From Myxococcales bacterium (GTDB lineage: Bacteria > Myxococcota_A > Polyangia > Nannocystales > Nannocystaceae): 64,000 nt of DNA. The number at the start of each line of letters is the position of its first letter. Position 1 is the stretch's first letter. Below the pieces are notes generated by a model. The model searched no databases. It was not told where the DNA came from and saw nothing but the letters and a program-made list of their open reading frames with translations. This document shows, piece after piece, positions 16,738-26,161 of this stretch. The stretch is taken from the NCBI GenBank assembly GCA_014240065.1, contig JAAZXR010000010.1, positions 27,119-91,118 of the forward strand, given 5' to 3'. The translations under genes were made by a program, and so were the position numbers.

Positions 16738-17589
16738 ATGCGCGTACGTGGTGCCAAACGATTTCACCACGCGAGGTGTGGTCGATGGATGACGATCTGC
16801 GCGGCCGTTTCGTGGACACTCACGGCCTCTCCTGTCGCCGCCGCGACTCCCGCGGACTCCGAAGCCGCCCGCGTCGCGGCGCGAGAGGCTGTGAGCGCCC
16901 TCCCGCCCAACGCCGCCCTCGAGCGCCTCGCGAAAGAGGGGTACCGGCTCAAAGATCCGCTGCTGCTGCTCGACGCGGGTCAGGCAGCCTTGGCCCGCTC
17001 CATCGAAGCGCCCAACATCGAAGCGCTGGTGCGCGCCCGCACCCACGCGACGGTGGCCCTCGACATGCTCTTGTATCTCCAGTCCCCTCGCGTCAAGAGC
17101 CGGTGGACGCCCCTCGAAGGCGAGGAGATTCCCGCGCAAGCCGATCGTGCGGCAGCGCTCGTGGGCGACATCGAGGCCCGCATCGAGGAGATCCGCGCGG
17201 AGCGAGCCGCCGCGCTCATCGCCGAGAGCGAGCCGCCAGAGAAGACTGGAAAAGGTCGCCTGATCGCCGGCGGGGTGCTCACCGGCCTGGGTGTCTCCGG
17301 TGCGGCGCTCACCCTGACCGGCGCGCTGCTTGGCAGACAAGCACAAAACAAAATCGATGACGCGTCCATCTACGGCACCACCTGGGACGAGTGGGACACG
17401 AAGGGACGCAACGCCAACCTCATGTCCTTCGTCGGTGCAGGCACCGCCGCCGTGGGTCTCCTGGTGGGGATCCCGCTCCTCGTGTCAGGGAGCAAAGCCA
17501 AACGACGCGCAGCGGAGCGCGCAGGTGGCTCGAGTGCGCTGCGGATCCTCCCCCAACCCGGCGGACTCCTCGTCACGGGGAGGTTTTAG
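16738..17589 (+). CDS. Signal-peptide protein with two C-terminal membrane helices, unknown function
   Basis: 283 residues. It has a signal peptide or N-terminal anchor (about residues 15-37), a helical Ala/Arg/Glu-rich middle (about 40-170) resembling TPR-like helices, and two hydrophobic segments (about 180-205 and 230-252) in a Gly-rich context. A short basic tail ends it. This layout is common among uncharacterised myxobacterial proteins. The start at ATG 16738 is supported by a TTGAAC-17-TACCGT promoter ending 5 bases upstream. The next gene, with a PEGA-like domain, begins at the base after its stop, so they form an operon and may act together. Confidence 0.7.
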   Translation: MRVRGAKRFHHARCGRWMTICAAVSWTLTASPVAAATPADSEAARVAAREAVSALPPNAALERLAKEGYRLKDPLLLLDAGQAALARSIEAPNIEALVRARTHATVALDMLLYLQSPRVKSRWTPLEGEEIPAQADRAAALVGDIEARIEEIRAERAAALIAESEPPEKTGKGRLIAGGVLTGLGVSGAALTLTGALLGRQAQNKIDDASIYGTTWDEWDTKGRNANLMSFVGAGTAAVGLLVGIPLLVSGSKAKRRAAERAGGSSALRILPQPGGLLVTGRF

Positions 17590-18081
17590 ATGGGCGAGCG
17601 ATATTCCCCTCTTTGCTGCCGGTTCAAGCGGGTCCGCTTGCTCGCAGCGGCCTCCTTATGGTTCGTGGCGAGCACGGCGACCCCTTCACCGCTGAGCGCA
17701 GCGGACACCTGCAACCCGGACCTTTTGTGTGCGATCGCCGGCTCCGTCACGTTCAAGCCGGAGGCGACGATCTCTCGGGGCTCACTGCGCAAGGACTACA
17801 AGAAATACCGACGGCGAAAGAAAGTTCCGGTCACGTTCATCGTCGCGGAAGGTCGGGCCTCCGTGTTCGTCGACGGTGTCTACGAGGGCACCACGCCCAC
17901 AGACCCGATCCCGCTGCGCCCCGGGCGGCACGACGTCCAGCTGCGCGACAAAGAGCTCGTCGTGTCTCAGGGGGTGATGAGAATCTCCACCCGCAGCGAT
18001 GAGGCGGTCATGAAGGTTCGACATCCCTCCGCGCGACCCTCGGCGAAGCCCCGCGGAGGCAGCGGACCCCCGACGATGTAG
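17590..18081 (+). CDS. Exported protein with PEGA-like domain
   Basis: 163 residues with an N-terminal signal peptide (about 15-38) and a C-terminal segment SVFVDGVYEGTTPTDPIPL...GRHDV (about 95-125). That segment matches the PEGA pattern of short beta-sandwich surface domains. A basic stretch (RKDYKKYRRRKKV) precedes it. PEGA domains are abundant in myxobacteria and often sit on surface or kinase-linked proteins. It starts directly after the preceding gene's stop. Function beyond a surface-domain guess is unknown. Convergent with the lipoprotein gene at 18121. Confidence 0.7.
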   Translation: MGERYSPLCCRFKRVRLLAAASLWFVASTATPSPLSAADTCNPDLLCAIAGSVTFKPEATISRGSLRKDYKKYRRRKKVPVTFIVAEGRASVFVDGVYEGTTPTDPIPLRPGRHDVQLRDKELVVSQGVMRISTRSDEAVMKVRHPSARPSAKPRGGSGPPTM

Positions 18082-18120
18082 CGCCCTCGCGAGGCGTGAA
18101 GGCCCCGCGCGCTCGGTCGC

Positions 18121-19116
18121 TCACTTCACCGAGTAGCGGAGGTCCATGGCGATATTCTGCTCGAGGACCATCTCACCGAAGGAGATCGTCATGAGGATAT
18201 CGAGCTTGCTCGCCCGAGGGATCGCCATGGAGGGCTCCACCTCGATGGTCCCAGACACTTCTTGATCCACCGCCACGAACGCGCTCTGGCCCCCTTGGCT
18301 CATCTCTTTCGCGCCGCTCGCCACGACCTCAATGGCCAGGCTGCTGATCGCGCCTTCGCCTTCGCCTGCGCCGGCAGGCGCCGTGATCGAGTACGCCTTC
18401 TCGAACTCCATGGGAATCTCTTGGCCGAACAAATTGATGTCCTTCTCCTCGGTCATGGTCTTGGTCGGGTCGCCAAAGATGAGACTCGGCACGGGGAACT
18501 CTGGCGGGCGGGCGAGGCTCAGGAACTGGCTCCCCAAGGCTTCCGCAACCATCTCCTTCGAGAGCTTGGGGCTCTCTCCTTCCGCGGGCTTTTCTTCGCC
18601 TTCCTCGGTCTCCTTGGCCGCCGCCTCCCGCGCTTTCGCCTCTGCGGCTTTGGCGACGTTTTCGGGCAAGGCCTTGGCCATCTCGTCGTCGTCTTCCCCC
18701 TTCAGATCGATCACCCAATAAGAGGTCTGGCCCACCACGTCGCCGACCAGGCTCTGCACGTCGATGTCACCAAACTGCTTCTTCATGACGCCGTCGGAGC
18801 TCGCCGCCTCCACCGCGACCACGCGCCCGACCACCTTCAAATGTGTGTCGTCCATGGGCTCAAAGCTGTACTCCGCCTCCCCCGTGATCGACATGGTGCC
18901 GGCTTGTGCGCCCGCCATCTCCATGGACACGGTGCCCGCAGCCGTGAGCGCGACGCCGGTGGCCGGGTACCGCAGCGTCACCGAATTGCTGGCCTCCGCC
19001 GAGGTGCTGTCCGCGGGCGACACCGTCTCCGCCGTCGATTTCTTGCACGCGGGGGTCACCGCGACGCACAGGAGCATGGAGTACAGAACCGGCCGGGTCA
19101 GGAGGCGACGTAACAT
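18121..19116 (-). CDS. Lipoprotein of unknown function
   Basis: 331 residues. A signal sequence ends in a lipobox-like VTPACKK (Cys about 24). The mature protein is acidic and beta-rich, with a Lys/Glu/Ala-rich insertion in the middle (about 165-205). It ends in a segment describing a repeated beta fold (MAIPRASKLDILMTISFGEM). No family recognised. The start at 19116 is strongly supported by a TTGCGT-17-TAGCGT promoter whose -10 box ends 6 bases upstream. Confidence 0.7.
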   Translation of the reverse strand: MLRRLLTRPVLYSMLLCVAVTPACKKSTAETVSPADSTSAEASNSVTLRYPATGVALTAAGTVSMEMAGAQAGTMSITGEAEYSFEPMDDTHLKVVGRVVAVEAASSDGVMKKQFGDIDVQSLVGDVVGQTSYWVIDLKGEDDDEMAKALPENVAKAAEAKAREAAAKETEEGEEKPAEGESPKLSKEMVAEALGSQFLSLARPPEFPVPSLIFGDPTKTMTEEKDINLFGQEIPMEFEKAYSITAPAGAGEGEGAISSLAIEVVASGAKEMSQGGQSAFVAVDQEVSGTIEVEPSMAIPRASKLDILMTISFGEMVLEQNIAMDLRYSVK

Positions 19117-19122
19117 GGGCGC

Positions 19123-19151
19123 ACGCTAGCGCCTGAGCGAAGCAGACGCAA
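19123..19151 (-). promoter_or_regulatory. Predicted leaderless promoter
   Basis: On the minus strand TTGCGT (19146-19151), 17-base spacer, TAGCGT (19123-19128), 6 bases, then the ATG at 19116. Nearly identical to the promoter of the gene at 62042-62473. Confidence 0.6.
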
Positions 19152-19249
19152 CACGCGACAGCAGGCCCCCAGCGGCACATTTGAGCGGTCGCAAGCCCTC
19201 GCCCGTCGGCAGTGGACCAAAGGGCGCTCTCCCTGCTAAACCCACGCCC

Positions 19250-20173
19250 ATGTCGTGGCTCGCCGACCTGTTTCGACCTCGGATCCGACTCCCGAGGGAC
19301 GTCCGCACCAAGGTGCCGCGCAAGGCTCGCAAAGCCGCCGCGCAACCCCTCGCGGGGATGCAGCGGGTGGTGGACGAGCTCGGCGCCCTGTCCGGCATCG
19401 CAGACATCGGCGCCGAGAAGCGGGCGCCCCGCGGTTTCTACGGGAAGATCGATGAGTTCCTCGAGCTCTACGACGCCTACGTCGAGGCCGCCACGCACGC
19501 CATGGGACTCGAAGGCGCCGCCAAAGCCGGCACCCCCGAAGGTCGCGGCGCCTGCTGTGCCGCGCCGATGACCGTGAGCGCCGTCGAGGCCATGCGCATC
19601 TACCGAGAGGTCCGCACGTGGCGCGACTTTCCACAGGTCGGGCAATCCCTCGCCGCGCTCGGCCAACAACAATTCACGGACATCCAAGCGTTTCAAAAAG
19701 GGGCCGACCCCGAGAAAATGCGCGTCGCGGGCCGCGCCCTCCAGAAAGGACGCCAACGCTTCGCCCAACGGGGCGAGCCGTGCCCGTTGCTCGACACAAA
19801 AAAAGGCAAGTGTCGCGCGTGGTCGGTTCGACCCCTCAGCTGCCGCATGCACCACGTGCTCCCTCCCACGGAACGCGCGCACCCCCAGCACGAAGCGCAC
19901 GATCGCGTCGATGTTCGAAACATTCGCATCCCGATCCGCAAGCAGGCCGCGCTTCAACAGCTCGACAAGCGCATGGGGCTCGGGCTCGCGCCCTTCATGT
20001 ACGCAGGCGTACTACAGCTGCTCGAGCTGGCGCAGGGGGAGCTGATCCCCGAGACAGGCGAAGCGGTGCAGCGCATGGGTCAAGATGGCCGCGTGCAGCA
20101 GCGGGCGAACCGCAACGTCAAACACGCCAAAAAATTTAAGGGCAAGGCCAAGAGCAAGGGGCGCCGGAAATGA
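19250..20173 (+). CDS. YkgJ-type cysteine-cluster protein
   Basis: 307 residues, soluble. Conserved cysteines occur as CCAAPM (about residue 102), then CPLLDTKKGKCRAW and LSCRMHH (about 180-205). This matches the zinc/iron-chelating cysteine-cluster (YkgJ) family, whose molecular role is poorly known. The flanking helical regions are longer than in minimal YkgJ proteins, and the C-terminus is very basic (KHAKKFKGKAKSKGRRK), suggesting contact with nucleic acid or membranes. Start chosen as ATG 19250 (MSWLADLF). A TAAACC hexamer lies 7 bases upstream. The frame continues to 19181, but those residues are low quality. Confidence 0.75.
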   Translation: MSWLADLFRPRIRLPRDVRTKVPRKARKAAAQPLAGMQRVVDELGALSGIADIGAEKRAPRGFYGKIDEFLELYDAYVEAATHAMGLEGAAKAGTPEGRGACCAAPMTVSAVEAMRIYREVRTWRDFPQVGQSLAALGQQQFTDIQAFQKGADPEKMRVAGRALQKGRQRFAQRGEPCPLLDTKKGKCRAWSVRPLSCRMHHVLPPTERAHPQHEAHDRVDVRNIRIPIRKQAALQQLDKRMGLGLAPFMYAGVLQLLELAQGELIPETGEAVQRMGQDGRVQQRANRNVKHAKKFKGKAKSKGRRK

Positions 20174-20196
20174 CGCCGCACTTTTTCTTGACCGAC

Positions 20197-20259
20197 CCAA
20201 ATTAGACCTCCTCGTGGCGCGCACGCGGATGCGCACCACGAGGAGCCAAATTGAGACCT
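20197..20259. repeat. Long hairpin flanked by a short direct repeat
   Basis: A 15-base arm at 20208-20222 (starting CTCCTCGTGG) pairs with 20231-20245 with one mismatch and an 8-base loop. The hairpin is flanked by near-identical sequences CCAAATTAGACCT (20197-20209) and CCAAATTGAGACCT (20246-20259). No T-tract follows, so it is not a classical terminator. It lies between the YkgJ-type gene and the M41-like gene. Confidence 0.7.
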
Positions 20260-20318
20260 TCCGTGCGGCGCCGTCGCGCGGTGCTACGCTTTTCTTGAAG
20301 ACGAATAGCGAGCCCCAC

Positions 20319-20969
20319 ATGAAATCCCTAGCGCAGCTGAAGCCTACCCAAAGGTCGCGCAGCGCCTACCACGAGGCGGGGCATTTTGTCGTGGCGCTCG
20401 CGCTAGATTCCCCGGCGCTTCAAGTTCGAGCGCTGCACATCGTGGAGTCTGAGCGGCACACGGGCGCGGTCGTCACCGACAGCGACGGCATCTACGACTG
20501 GGACGACGCGCGAGAGGTGTGCACCATCTTGTTGGCGGGATTCCACGCCGAGAGTCAGTTCTCGGGCGAGCCCATGATCGAGGCCGCCGCCACCGACCTG
20601 CTGCAGGCGGAGGAGCTGATCCGGGAGCTCTCCGACTCACCGCAACACTGGACCACCCACGCCATGGAGATCAGCGCGCGCGCGCGACGAATCGTCTCCA
20701 TGTATTGGCCCGCCATCGACGCCCTCGCGCGTGAGCTGCTTTGCAGCTCGCGAATCGACGAGCCTCGCGCCAGAGATATCGTCGCCAAACACCGCCCCTC
20801 TCCACCTCCCCGCAAAGTCCGATCCCGTGGGGGCGCGAGGCGGTGGTCGTCACACTGCAGGGCGAGCCCCCTCAGTCAGCGACTCGGGGATTCGTTGCGG
20901 ATACAACGCGCCGCGAGCGGGGTGCCCTCCGGTAAATCAACAGACACCCAGGGCGCCGAAGGATCGTAG
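20319..20969 (+). CDS. Stand-alone M41 (FtsH-type) metalloprotease domain
   Basis: About 216 residues with no AAA+ ATPase or membrane part. The zinc motif HEAGH is in AYHEAGHFVVALAL near the N-terminus. The third-ligand helix of FtsH proteases is matched by EAAATDLLQAEELIRELS (about residue 90), with the ligand Asp kept. A helical segment typical of the FtsH protease domain end follows. The last 50 residues are low-complexity and overlap the 3' end of the convergent gene by 94 bases, so the true C-terminus may be shorter in evolution. Start at ATG 20319; a TACGCT hexamer lies at 20285-20290. Its substrate and any partner ATPase are unknown. Confidence 0.75.
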   Translation: MKSLAQLKPTQRSRSAYHEAGHFVVALALDSPALQVRALHIVESERHTGAVVTDSDGIYDWDDAREVCTILLAGFHAESQFSGEPMIEAAATDLLQAEELIRELSDSPQHWTTHAMEISARARRIVSMYWPAIDALARELLCSSRIDEPRARDIVAKHRPSPPPRKVRSRGGARRWSSHCRASPLSQRLGDSLRIQRAASGVPSGKSTDTQGAEGS

Positions 20970-22345
20970 GCCTCGGTCTTCTTGATCGCGCCGTCGAGCG
21001 TCCAAAACGGACCAGGGCCCGCGAACCCCGAGGAGAGGCCGGATCCCGGGGCCAATTCACTCCGCATCGGCAGCCGGAACCCATCGTTGCGATCACCGGC
21101 TTCAGGGACGCGAAGCTCGCGACAAAACGCGCGGGCCTCGGCGAGATTGACGGCGTCGGCGACTCCGCCAAAGATCTCAAAGGCGCCGATTCGCTTCGTC
21201 CCTGGGACGGTCGGCGCCACCGCTGGGACCGTCAAGACCTCATCGGAGGCGCGCAGGTCGCTCGCGCAGCGAAACCCAACGCGCGATGATGGACCGATCG
21301 AAGACCACGGCGCGAGCCCCCCTCGGGAACTCTCACGCGGCGCGGCAGCGCGCGGTAAATCAACCCCCAGGCGCCGGTTCGCGACGCGCCCGTACTTGAC
21401 AACATGACGCCGCAGATCCGGCGACCCCTTCGCCTCCTCGGCGACGCCGAGCTTCGCGTCATGCTCGCGACGCGCGACGGCGACGGGGCCCGTCTTGGAG
21501 CGAAATTCCCCGGCGAGGAAACGACGCAGGCCCGCGTCGTCGTCGTAGGCGTCGGCGACCCACTCCATCACGCCGATCCCCATCCCGAAGATGCCGAAGT
21601 AGCCGCGATCGACGTGGGTCAAATTCGTCGGGAGCGGACCTTGAGGGAGCTCGTCGTTGACCTCATTCCCCCAAGGGAATGTGCGGCCGTCCACGCCGCG
21701 CGCCGCGTACTCCCACTCCGCCTCCGTCGGCAGCCTGCCGCCCCGGGCCTCGCAGAACGCCTGCGCCTGCGCGTGCGACACGCAGGCTTGGGGGAACAGA
21801 TCCGCCATGCCGGCAAAGCGCTCCGGCACGCTCGCGGGCTCACCTTCAGGGCACTGGGTGGGGGTGCAGCGCCCCTCGGCGACGCACGCGGCGTAGGCCT
21901 TCTTCGTCACCTCGTGGAGGTCGATGAAGAAGCTCTCCACACTGGACAGCCTCGGTGGGTTCGCGGACCATCGAACGTAGGGCGGCGTGGTCCCGACGAG
22001 GACATTGTAGAGCCGAGGGATATCCCCCATCACAAATTCACCCGAGGGGATCTGCACGCGCTGCACATAGCCCGCGTCGTAGGTCTTGAGGGTCACGCAG
22101 CTGCCATCTCCTCTCCTCCCTGTCATCGGTCCACAAGCGGCGGCGTCGACCGCGGCGGACGGATCCACCGCCGAGGAGGGCTCCCCTGCATCCTCCTCGA
22201 GGGGGCGTGGCGTCGGGGCCGGAATCGCTCGGTCGAGATGCTCATGTTGCGGACTCGGACCCGAACACCCAGCGCCGACAAACAACGTCGCCGCGAGCAC
22301 CCCACCATGGCACCGTCGGCTCGGGCCACGCGACAACAGCGTCAT
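20876..22345 (-). CDS. Lipoprotein with formylglycine-generating-enzyme-like domain and DUF1566-like C-terminus
   Basis: 489 residues. A lipoprotein signal (lipobox near AGCSG, about residue 27) precedes a Pro/Ala/Asp linker. An FGE/SUMF1-type domain follows (about 95-375), with CEARGGRLPTEAEWEYAARG, FPWGNE and GFRCASD. The C-terminal part repeats a shorter motif set (AFCRELRV...FRLPMRSEL...FWTLDG...ARCIRN), as in DUF1566-type C-lectin-fold domains. Bacterial relatives with lipoprotein anchors often act as C-type-lectin-like binding or adhesion proteins rather than sulfatase activators. Catalysis is therefore uncertain. It is coupled by an ATGA overlap to the symporter upstream, so it may help capture the transported solute. 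Confidence 0.8.
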   Translation of the reverse strand: MTLLSRGPSRRCHGGVLAATLFVGAGCSGPSPQHEHLDRAIPAPTPRPLEEDAGEPSSAVDPSAAVDAAACGPMTGRRGDGSCVTLKTYDAGYVQRVQIPSGEFVMGDIPRLYNVLVGTTPPYVRWSANPPRLSSVESFFIDLHEVTKKAYAACVAEGRCTPTQCPEGEPASVPERFAGMADLFPQACVSHAQAQAFCEARGGRLPTEAEWEYAARGVDGRTFPWGNEVNDELPQGPLPTNLTHVDRGYFGIFGMGIGVMEWVADAYDDDAGLRRFLAGEFRSKTGPVAVARREHDAKLGVAEEAKGSPDLRRHVVKYGRVANRRLGVDLPRAAAPRESSRGGLAPWSSIGPSSRVGFRCASDLRASDEVLTVPAVAPTVPGTKRIGAFEIFGGVADAVNLAEARAFCRELRVPEAGDRNDGFRLPMRSELAPGSGLSSGFAGPGPFWTLDGAIKKTEAYDPSAPWVSVDLPEGTPLAARCIRNESPSR

Positions 22346-23856
22346 CCCGCCCCCAACTCGAACTTCGCCAGGTGGTCCGGGCTGTTGCGCGTGGTCCATA
22401 GCGAGACGCATACCAAGACAACGGCGTTCACCGCCACCGATAGGAACCCGATTTCGAACCCGCCGGGATTCACGAGCGCGTAAAAGGCGGGATCAGCGTG
22501 CTGCAGCGCGAATAATCCCAGCGCGCAGAGCAACCCACTGGCGAGACCGAGCTCGCCTCCCCGCCGCGTCGCGCCCCGCCAGTACAACCCGAACAGCACG
22601 AGCGGAAGGAACTGGACCGGGATCGCGTACGACAGCAACAGCAACTCCACCACAGGGAGCGATCCTGCGAGCGCGAAGAGCTGCCAACCAAGGAGCGCGA
22701 ACAACAGCACAAAAACGCGAATGGCCGTGGTCTGCGCCCGCTCCCCCATCGAGCGCCCGGCAGCCTGCACCCACACATCACGGACGAAGATGGAGGCGGC
22801 GCCATGGAGCAAGGCATCACCCGTCGACATCGACGCCGCCAAGATAGCGAACGCGATCCCCGCCATGAGGATCCCATGATCGCCGAGCCACTGCACGAAG
22901 CTCCCGGGATCGGGGTGGTGCTCTGGGAGACGCGCGATCCACAACAACACCGAGTCATCGCTCGGGCCCCCGAGGGCGACGGCGGTGTAGCCCAAGAAAA
23001 CCAGGGGCAACAAAAACAGCAGGAAGGTCGGGTACATGGCGACCGACAGCTGCACGAGGCGAGCGCTGCGCGCGGTGAAGCACTTCATAAACACGTGCGG
23101 CCACATGGAGAAACCGAGCACGGACAAGAGCACCTCGGAGGTGTAGCGAAAGTCGCTCGTCTGAGCCTGTGGACCGGGCAGGGTCAAGTGCGCCGGATGC
23201 CGCGCGACGATCTCGTCAAAGAGACCCTCGACACCGCCGAAGTATGCCGCTGGCACCGCCAAACCCACAGTCCAAACGACGACCAACATGACGATGCCTT
23301 GCAACACGTTGGTCCAGCCGACCCCACGCACGCCCCCGAGGACGACGTACGAGACGACGACCGCGTAGACGCATGCGGCGCCGGCCAATCGGCTCCACCC
23401 CGTCACCGCTTCGAGGACGATTCCAGCGCCCTTCATCTGGATGACGAGGTACGGCACGAAGCTCGCGACGCTCGCGATCCCCATCAACCCGGTGATCCAG
23501 CGGCTCTCAAATCGCGCCCCGACAAATTCGGCCTGCGTGACATAGCCGAAGCGCGCGCCGATGCGCCGTATCTTCGCGCCCATGAAGAACAAGGGCACGA
23601 AGCCCACGCTCCCGAACGCGAAGATATAAAACATGTCGCTGCCCTTCGCGACGACCCGTTGCGGGGTGCCAAGCAGCGCATACGCCGAGAAGATCGTGGC
23701 CCCCATCACGAAGTACATCAGCACCGGGCCAAACGCGCGATCTCCGGCGACAAAATCGGTGACCCCTCCCGCGCCCTTGCGCCCCGCGATCAACCCGAGC
23801 GCGAGCGCGACGGCGAGATAGCCGAACACCACGACCGCGGCGAGCGGTTCGCTCAT
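22342..23856 (-). CDS. Sodium:solute symporter (SSF family)
   Basis: 504 residues with about 12-13 membrane helices, standard for the SSF (PanF/PutP/SglT) family. The N-terminus (MSEPLAAVVVFGYLAVALAL) is the usual first helix. Conserved family features include GDRAFGPVLMYFVMGATIFSA and a Gly-rich signature GVRGVGWTNVLQGIVMLVVV (about residue 150). The frame extends to 24156, but start 23856 is supported by its ATGA overlap with the small upstream membrane protein. Many SSF permeases are preceded by a two-helix partner like the one here. Substrate is not evident; the downstream FGE-like lipoprotein could help bind it. Confidence 0.88.
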   Translation of the reverse strand: MSEPLAAVVVFGYLAVALALGLIAGRKGAGGVTDFVAGDRAFGPVLMYFVMGATIFSAYALLGTPQRVVAKGSDMFYIFAFGSVGFVPLFFMGAKIRRIGARFGYVTQAEFVGARFESRWITGLMGIASVASFVPYLVIQMKGAGIVLEAVTGWSRLAGAACVYAVVVSYVVLGGVRGVGWTNVLQGIVMLVVVWTVGLAVPAAYFGGVEGLFDEIVARHPAHLTLPGPQAQTSDFRYTSEVLLSVLGFSMWPHVFMKCFTARSARLVQLSVAMYPTFLLFLLPLVFLGYTAVALGGPSDDSVLLWIARLPEHHPDPGSFVQWLGDHGILMAGIAFAILAASMSTGDALLHGAASIFVRDVWVQAAGRSMGERAQTTAIRVFVLLFALLGWQLFALAGSLPVVELLLLSYAIPVQFLPLVLFGLYWRGATRRGGELGLASGLLCALGLFALQHADPAFYALVNPGGFEIGFLSVAVNAVVLVCVSLWTTRNSPDHLAKFELGAG

Positions 23857-24119
23857 CGGCGCCCTCCCGCGGCCCCGTGCTCCTCGGCGCCGTCGGCGCC
23901 CGAGACCTCCCTCGAATCCACCACGCGGGCGAAGTAGAGCCCCAGCAACACGACGGCGTTGGCGGTCACGACACCGAGCACATAACAAAGCGACCACGGC
24001 ATGCCGAACACCCGCGGCTCGACGTGGTTGCCGAAGGTCGAGAACAGTGGCCACACGAGGCTCGCGGTCGCCAACAAAAAATATGCGACCGCGAGTCGGG
24101 TCCAGCGCGCGTTTGTCAT
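23853..24119 (-). CDS. DUF3311-like small membrane partner of the symporter
   Basis: 88 residues with two membrane helices (LAVAYFLLATASLVWPLF and LCYVLGVVTANAVVLLGLYF) and a charged tail. Size, topology and position directly before an SSF symporter match DUF3311/YhdT-type partner proteins. The ATG at 24119 is preceded by a GATGCT hexamer 7 bases upstream (24127-24132). It overlaps the symporter start by ATGA, so the two should be made together. Confidence 0.8.
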   Translation of the reverse strand: MTNARWTRLAVAYFLLATASLVWPLFSTFGNHVEPRVFGMPWSLCYVLGVVTANAVVLLGLYFARVVDSREVSGADGAEEHGAAGGRR

Positions 24120-24504
24120 GGTGGCGAGCATCGCACGAAGGCGGCGCCCACCGCACATCTCGGGCGGGAGATCGCGCCGCGCGAGGTTGGACGCCAGGCG
24201 CAGCCCGTCGCTGCGCTCCCTTCGCTGCGCGCGCACATGCAGCCCACGCTCAACGGGTGGCCGATTCTCAGCCCCGCGCGCATCCGTCTCGACGGACAAA
24301 CCTTCGACGTGTCCAAGGTTGGGCGCGCAACTAGCGGAGTCGGGTGCGCATCTAGCGGTGATTGTCACGCGCCTGAGACGCGAGTTGCGAGCGGCCTGCG
24401 CGAGGCCCCGGCGCCCGCGTCGAGATGATCGAGGTCTGCGTGGCGATTCCACGATTCTCGACCATGCTCCAGACGAGGAGGCGACACCACCTCGGGAGTC
24501 CAAA
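24120..24504. other. Intergenic region, no confident gene
   Basis: A 385-base divergent region between the DUF3311-like gene and the gene at 24505. A short plus frame (24237-24428, 63 codons) begins with protein-like sequence (MQPTLNGWPILSPARIRLDG) but decays into low-quality residues, so it may be a broken remnant. Two copies of a GCGCAACTAGCGG/GCGCATCTAGCGG element lie at about 24325-24358. No RNA gene seen. Confidence 0.4.
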
Positions 24505-24945
24505 ATGAGCCTACGCGGAAATATTGAGCACATCGTACATTGCAACGGCATCGAGGCTGCGCTCGTGCGAATCGAACAACAACCAGACACATTTTCAGAC
24601 ACATTTTCAGGCGATGACCACTGGAATCGCACCCTCGCCAAAGCCCTCGACGTGTTCCGCTTGTCCGATGAATCCAGCGTCCGTATCGTCGTCGGTAGAC
24701 ACACCCTCGTCGTGCAGCGAGAGCGAGACGAGCAGGTCGCCGTCGCGCTCTTGACGGGTCACCCCATGGCCAAATCGCTGCGACGGATGTTGCGGCGGAT
24801 GGGGCGAAAAGACCGCGGGCCGCTGGTCAGCCCCCGCAATGCCGACGCCCAACAGCTGTCGGCATCACCTCCCCATATCGAGCGGTCGCCCACTCGCCTC
24901 GGCGCAGACGACGGGCCTGAGATCCACGCCTTGCTCTCGTTTTGA
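24505..24945 (+). CDS. Hypothetical protein
   Basis: 146 residues, soluble. An N-terminal half mixes helix and strand (MSLRGNIEHIVHCNGIEAAL..., then SSVRIVVGRHTLVVQ, then VAVALLTGHPMAKSLRRMLRR), which resembles small regulators of the Roadblock/profilin-like size class, though I cannot assign it. The C-terminus looks disordered. A 12-base tandem duplication (24584-24607) encodes the doubled DTFS segment. The ATG at 24505 follows a GGGAG Shine-Dalgarno 7 bases upstream. Confidence 0.6.
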   Translation: MSLRGNIEHIVHCNGIEAALVRIEQQPDTFSDTFSGDDHWNRTLAKALDVFRLSDESSVRIVVGRHTLVVQRERDEQVAVALLTGHPMAKSLRRMLRRMGRKDRGPLVSPRNADAQQLSASPPHIERSPTRLGADDGPEIHALLSF

Positions 24946-25044
24946 CGCGCCACGTCGACCCGCGGGAACTGTGCGCACCTCACGCCGAGAACTAGCGGTC
25001 ACCGCGGCGCCAAGCCTGGGCCGAGAGCGCCGCGGCGCCTGCGA

Positions 25045-26154
<1,110 letters not shown>

Positions 26155-26161
26155 AACCGCG

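Noticed and set aside
20208..20245. Intrinsic terminator of the YkgJ-type gene
   Set aside because: Strong stem but no following T-tract on either strand.
24237..24428. Small gene beginning MQPTLNGWPILSPARIRL
   Set aside because: Protein-like for about 30 residues, then low-quality sequence; no ribosome site or clear promoter. Left as a possible remnant.
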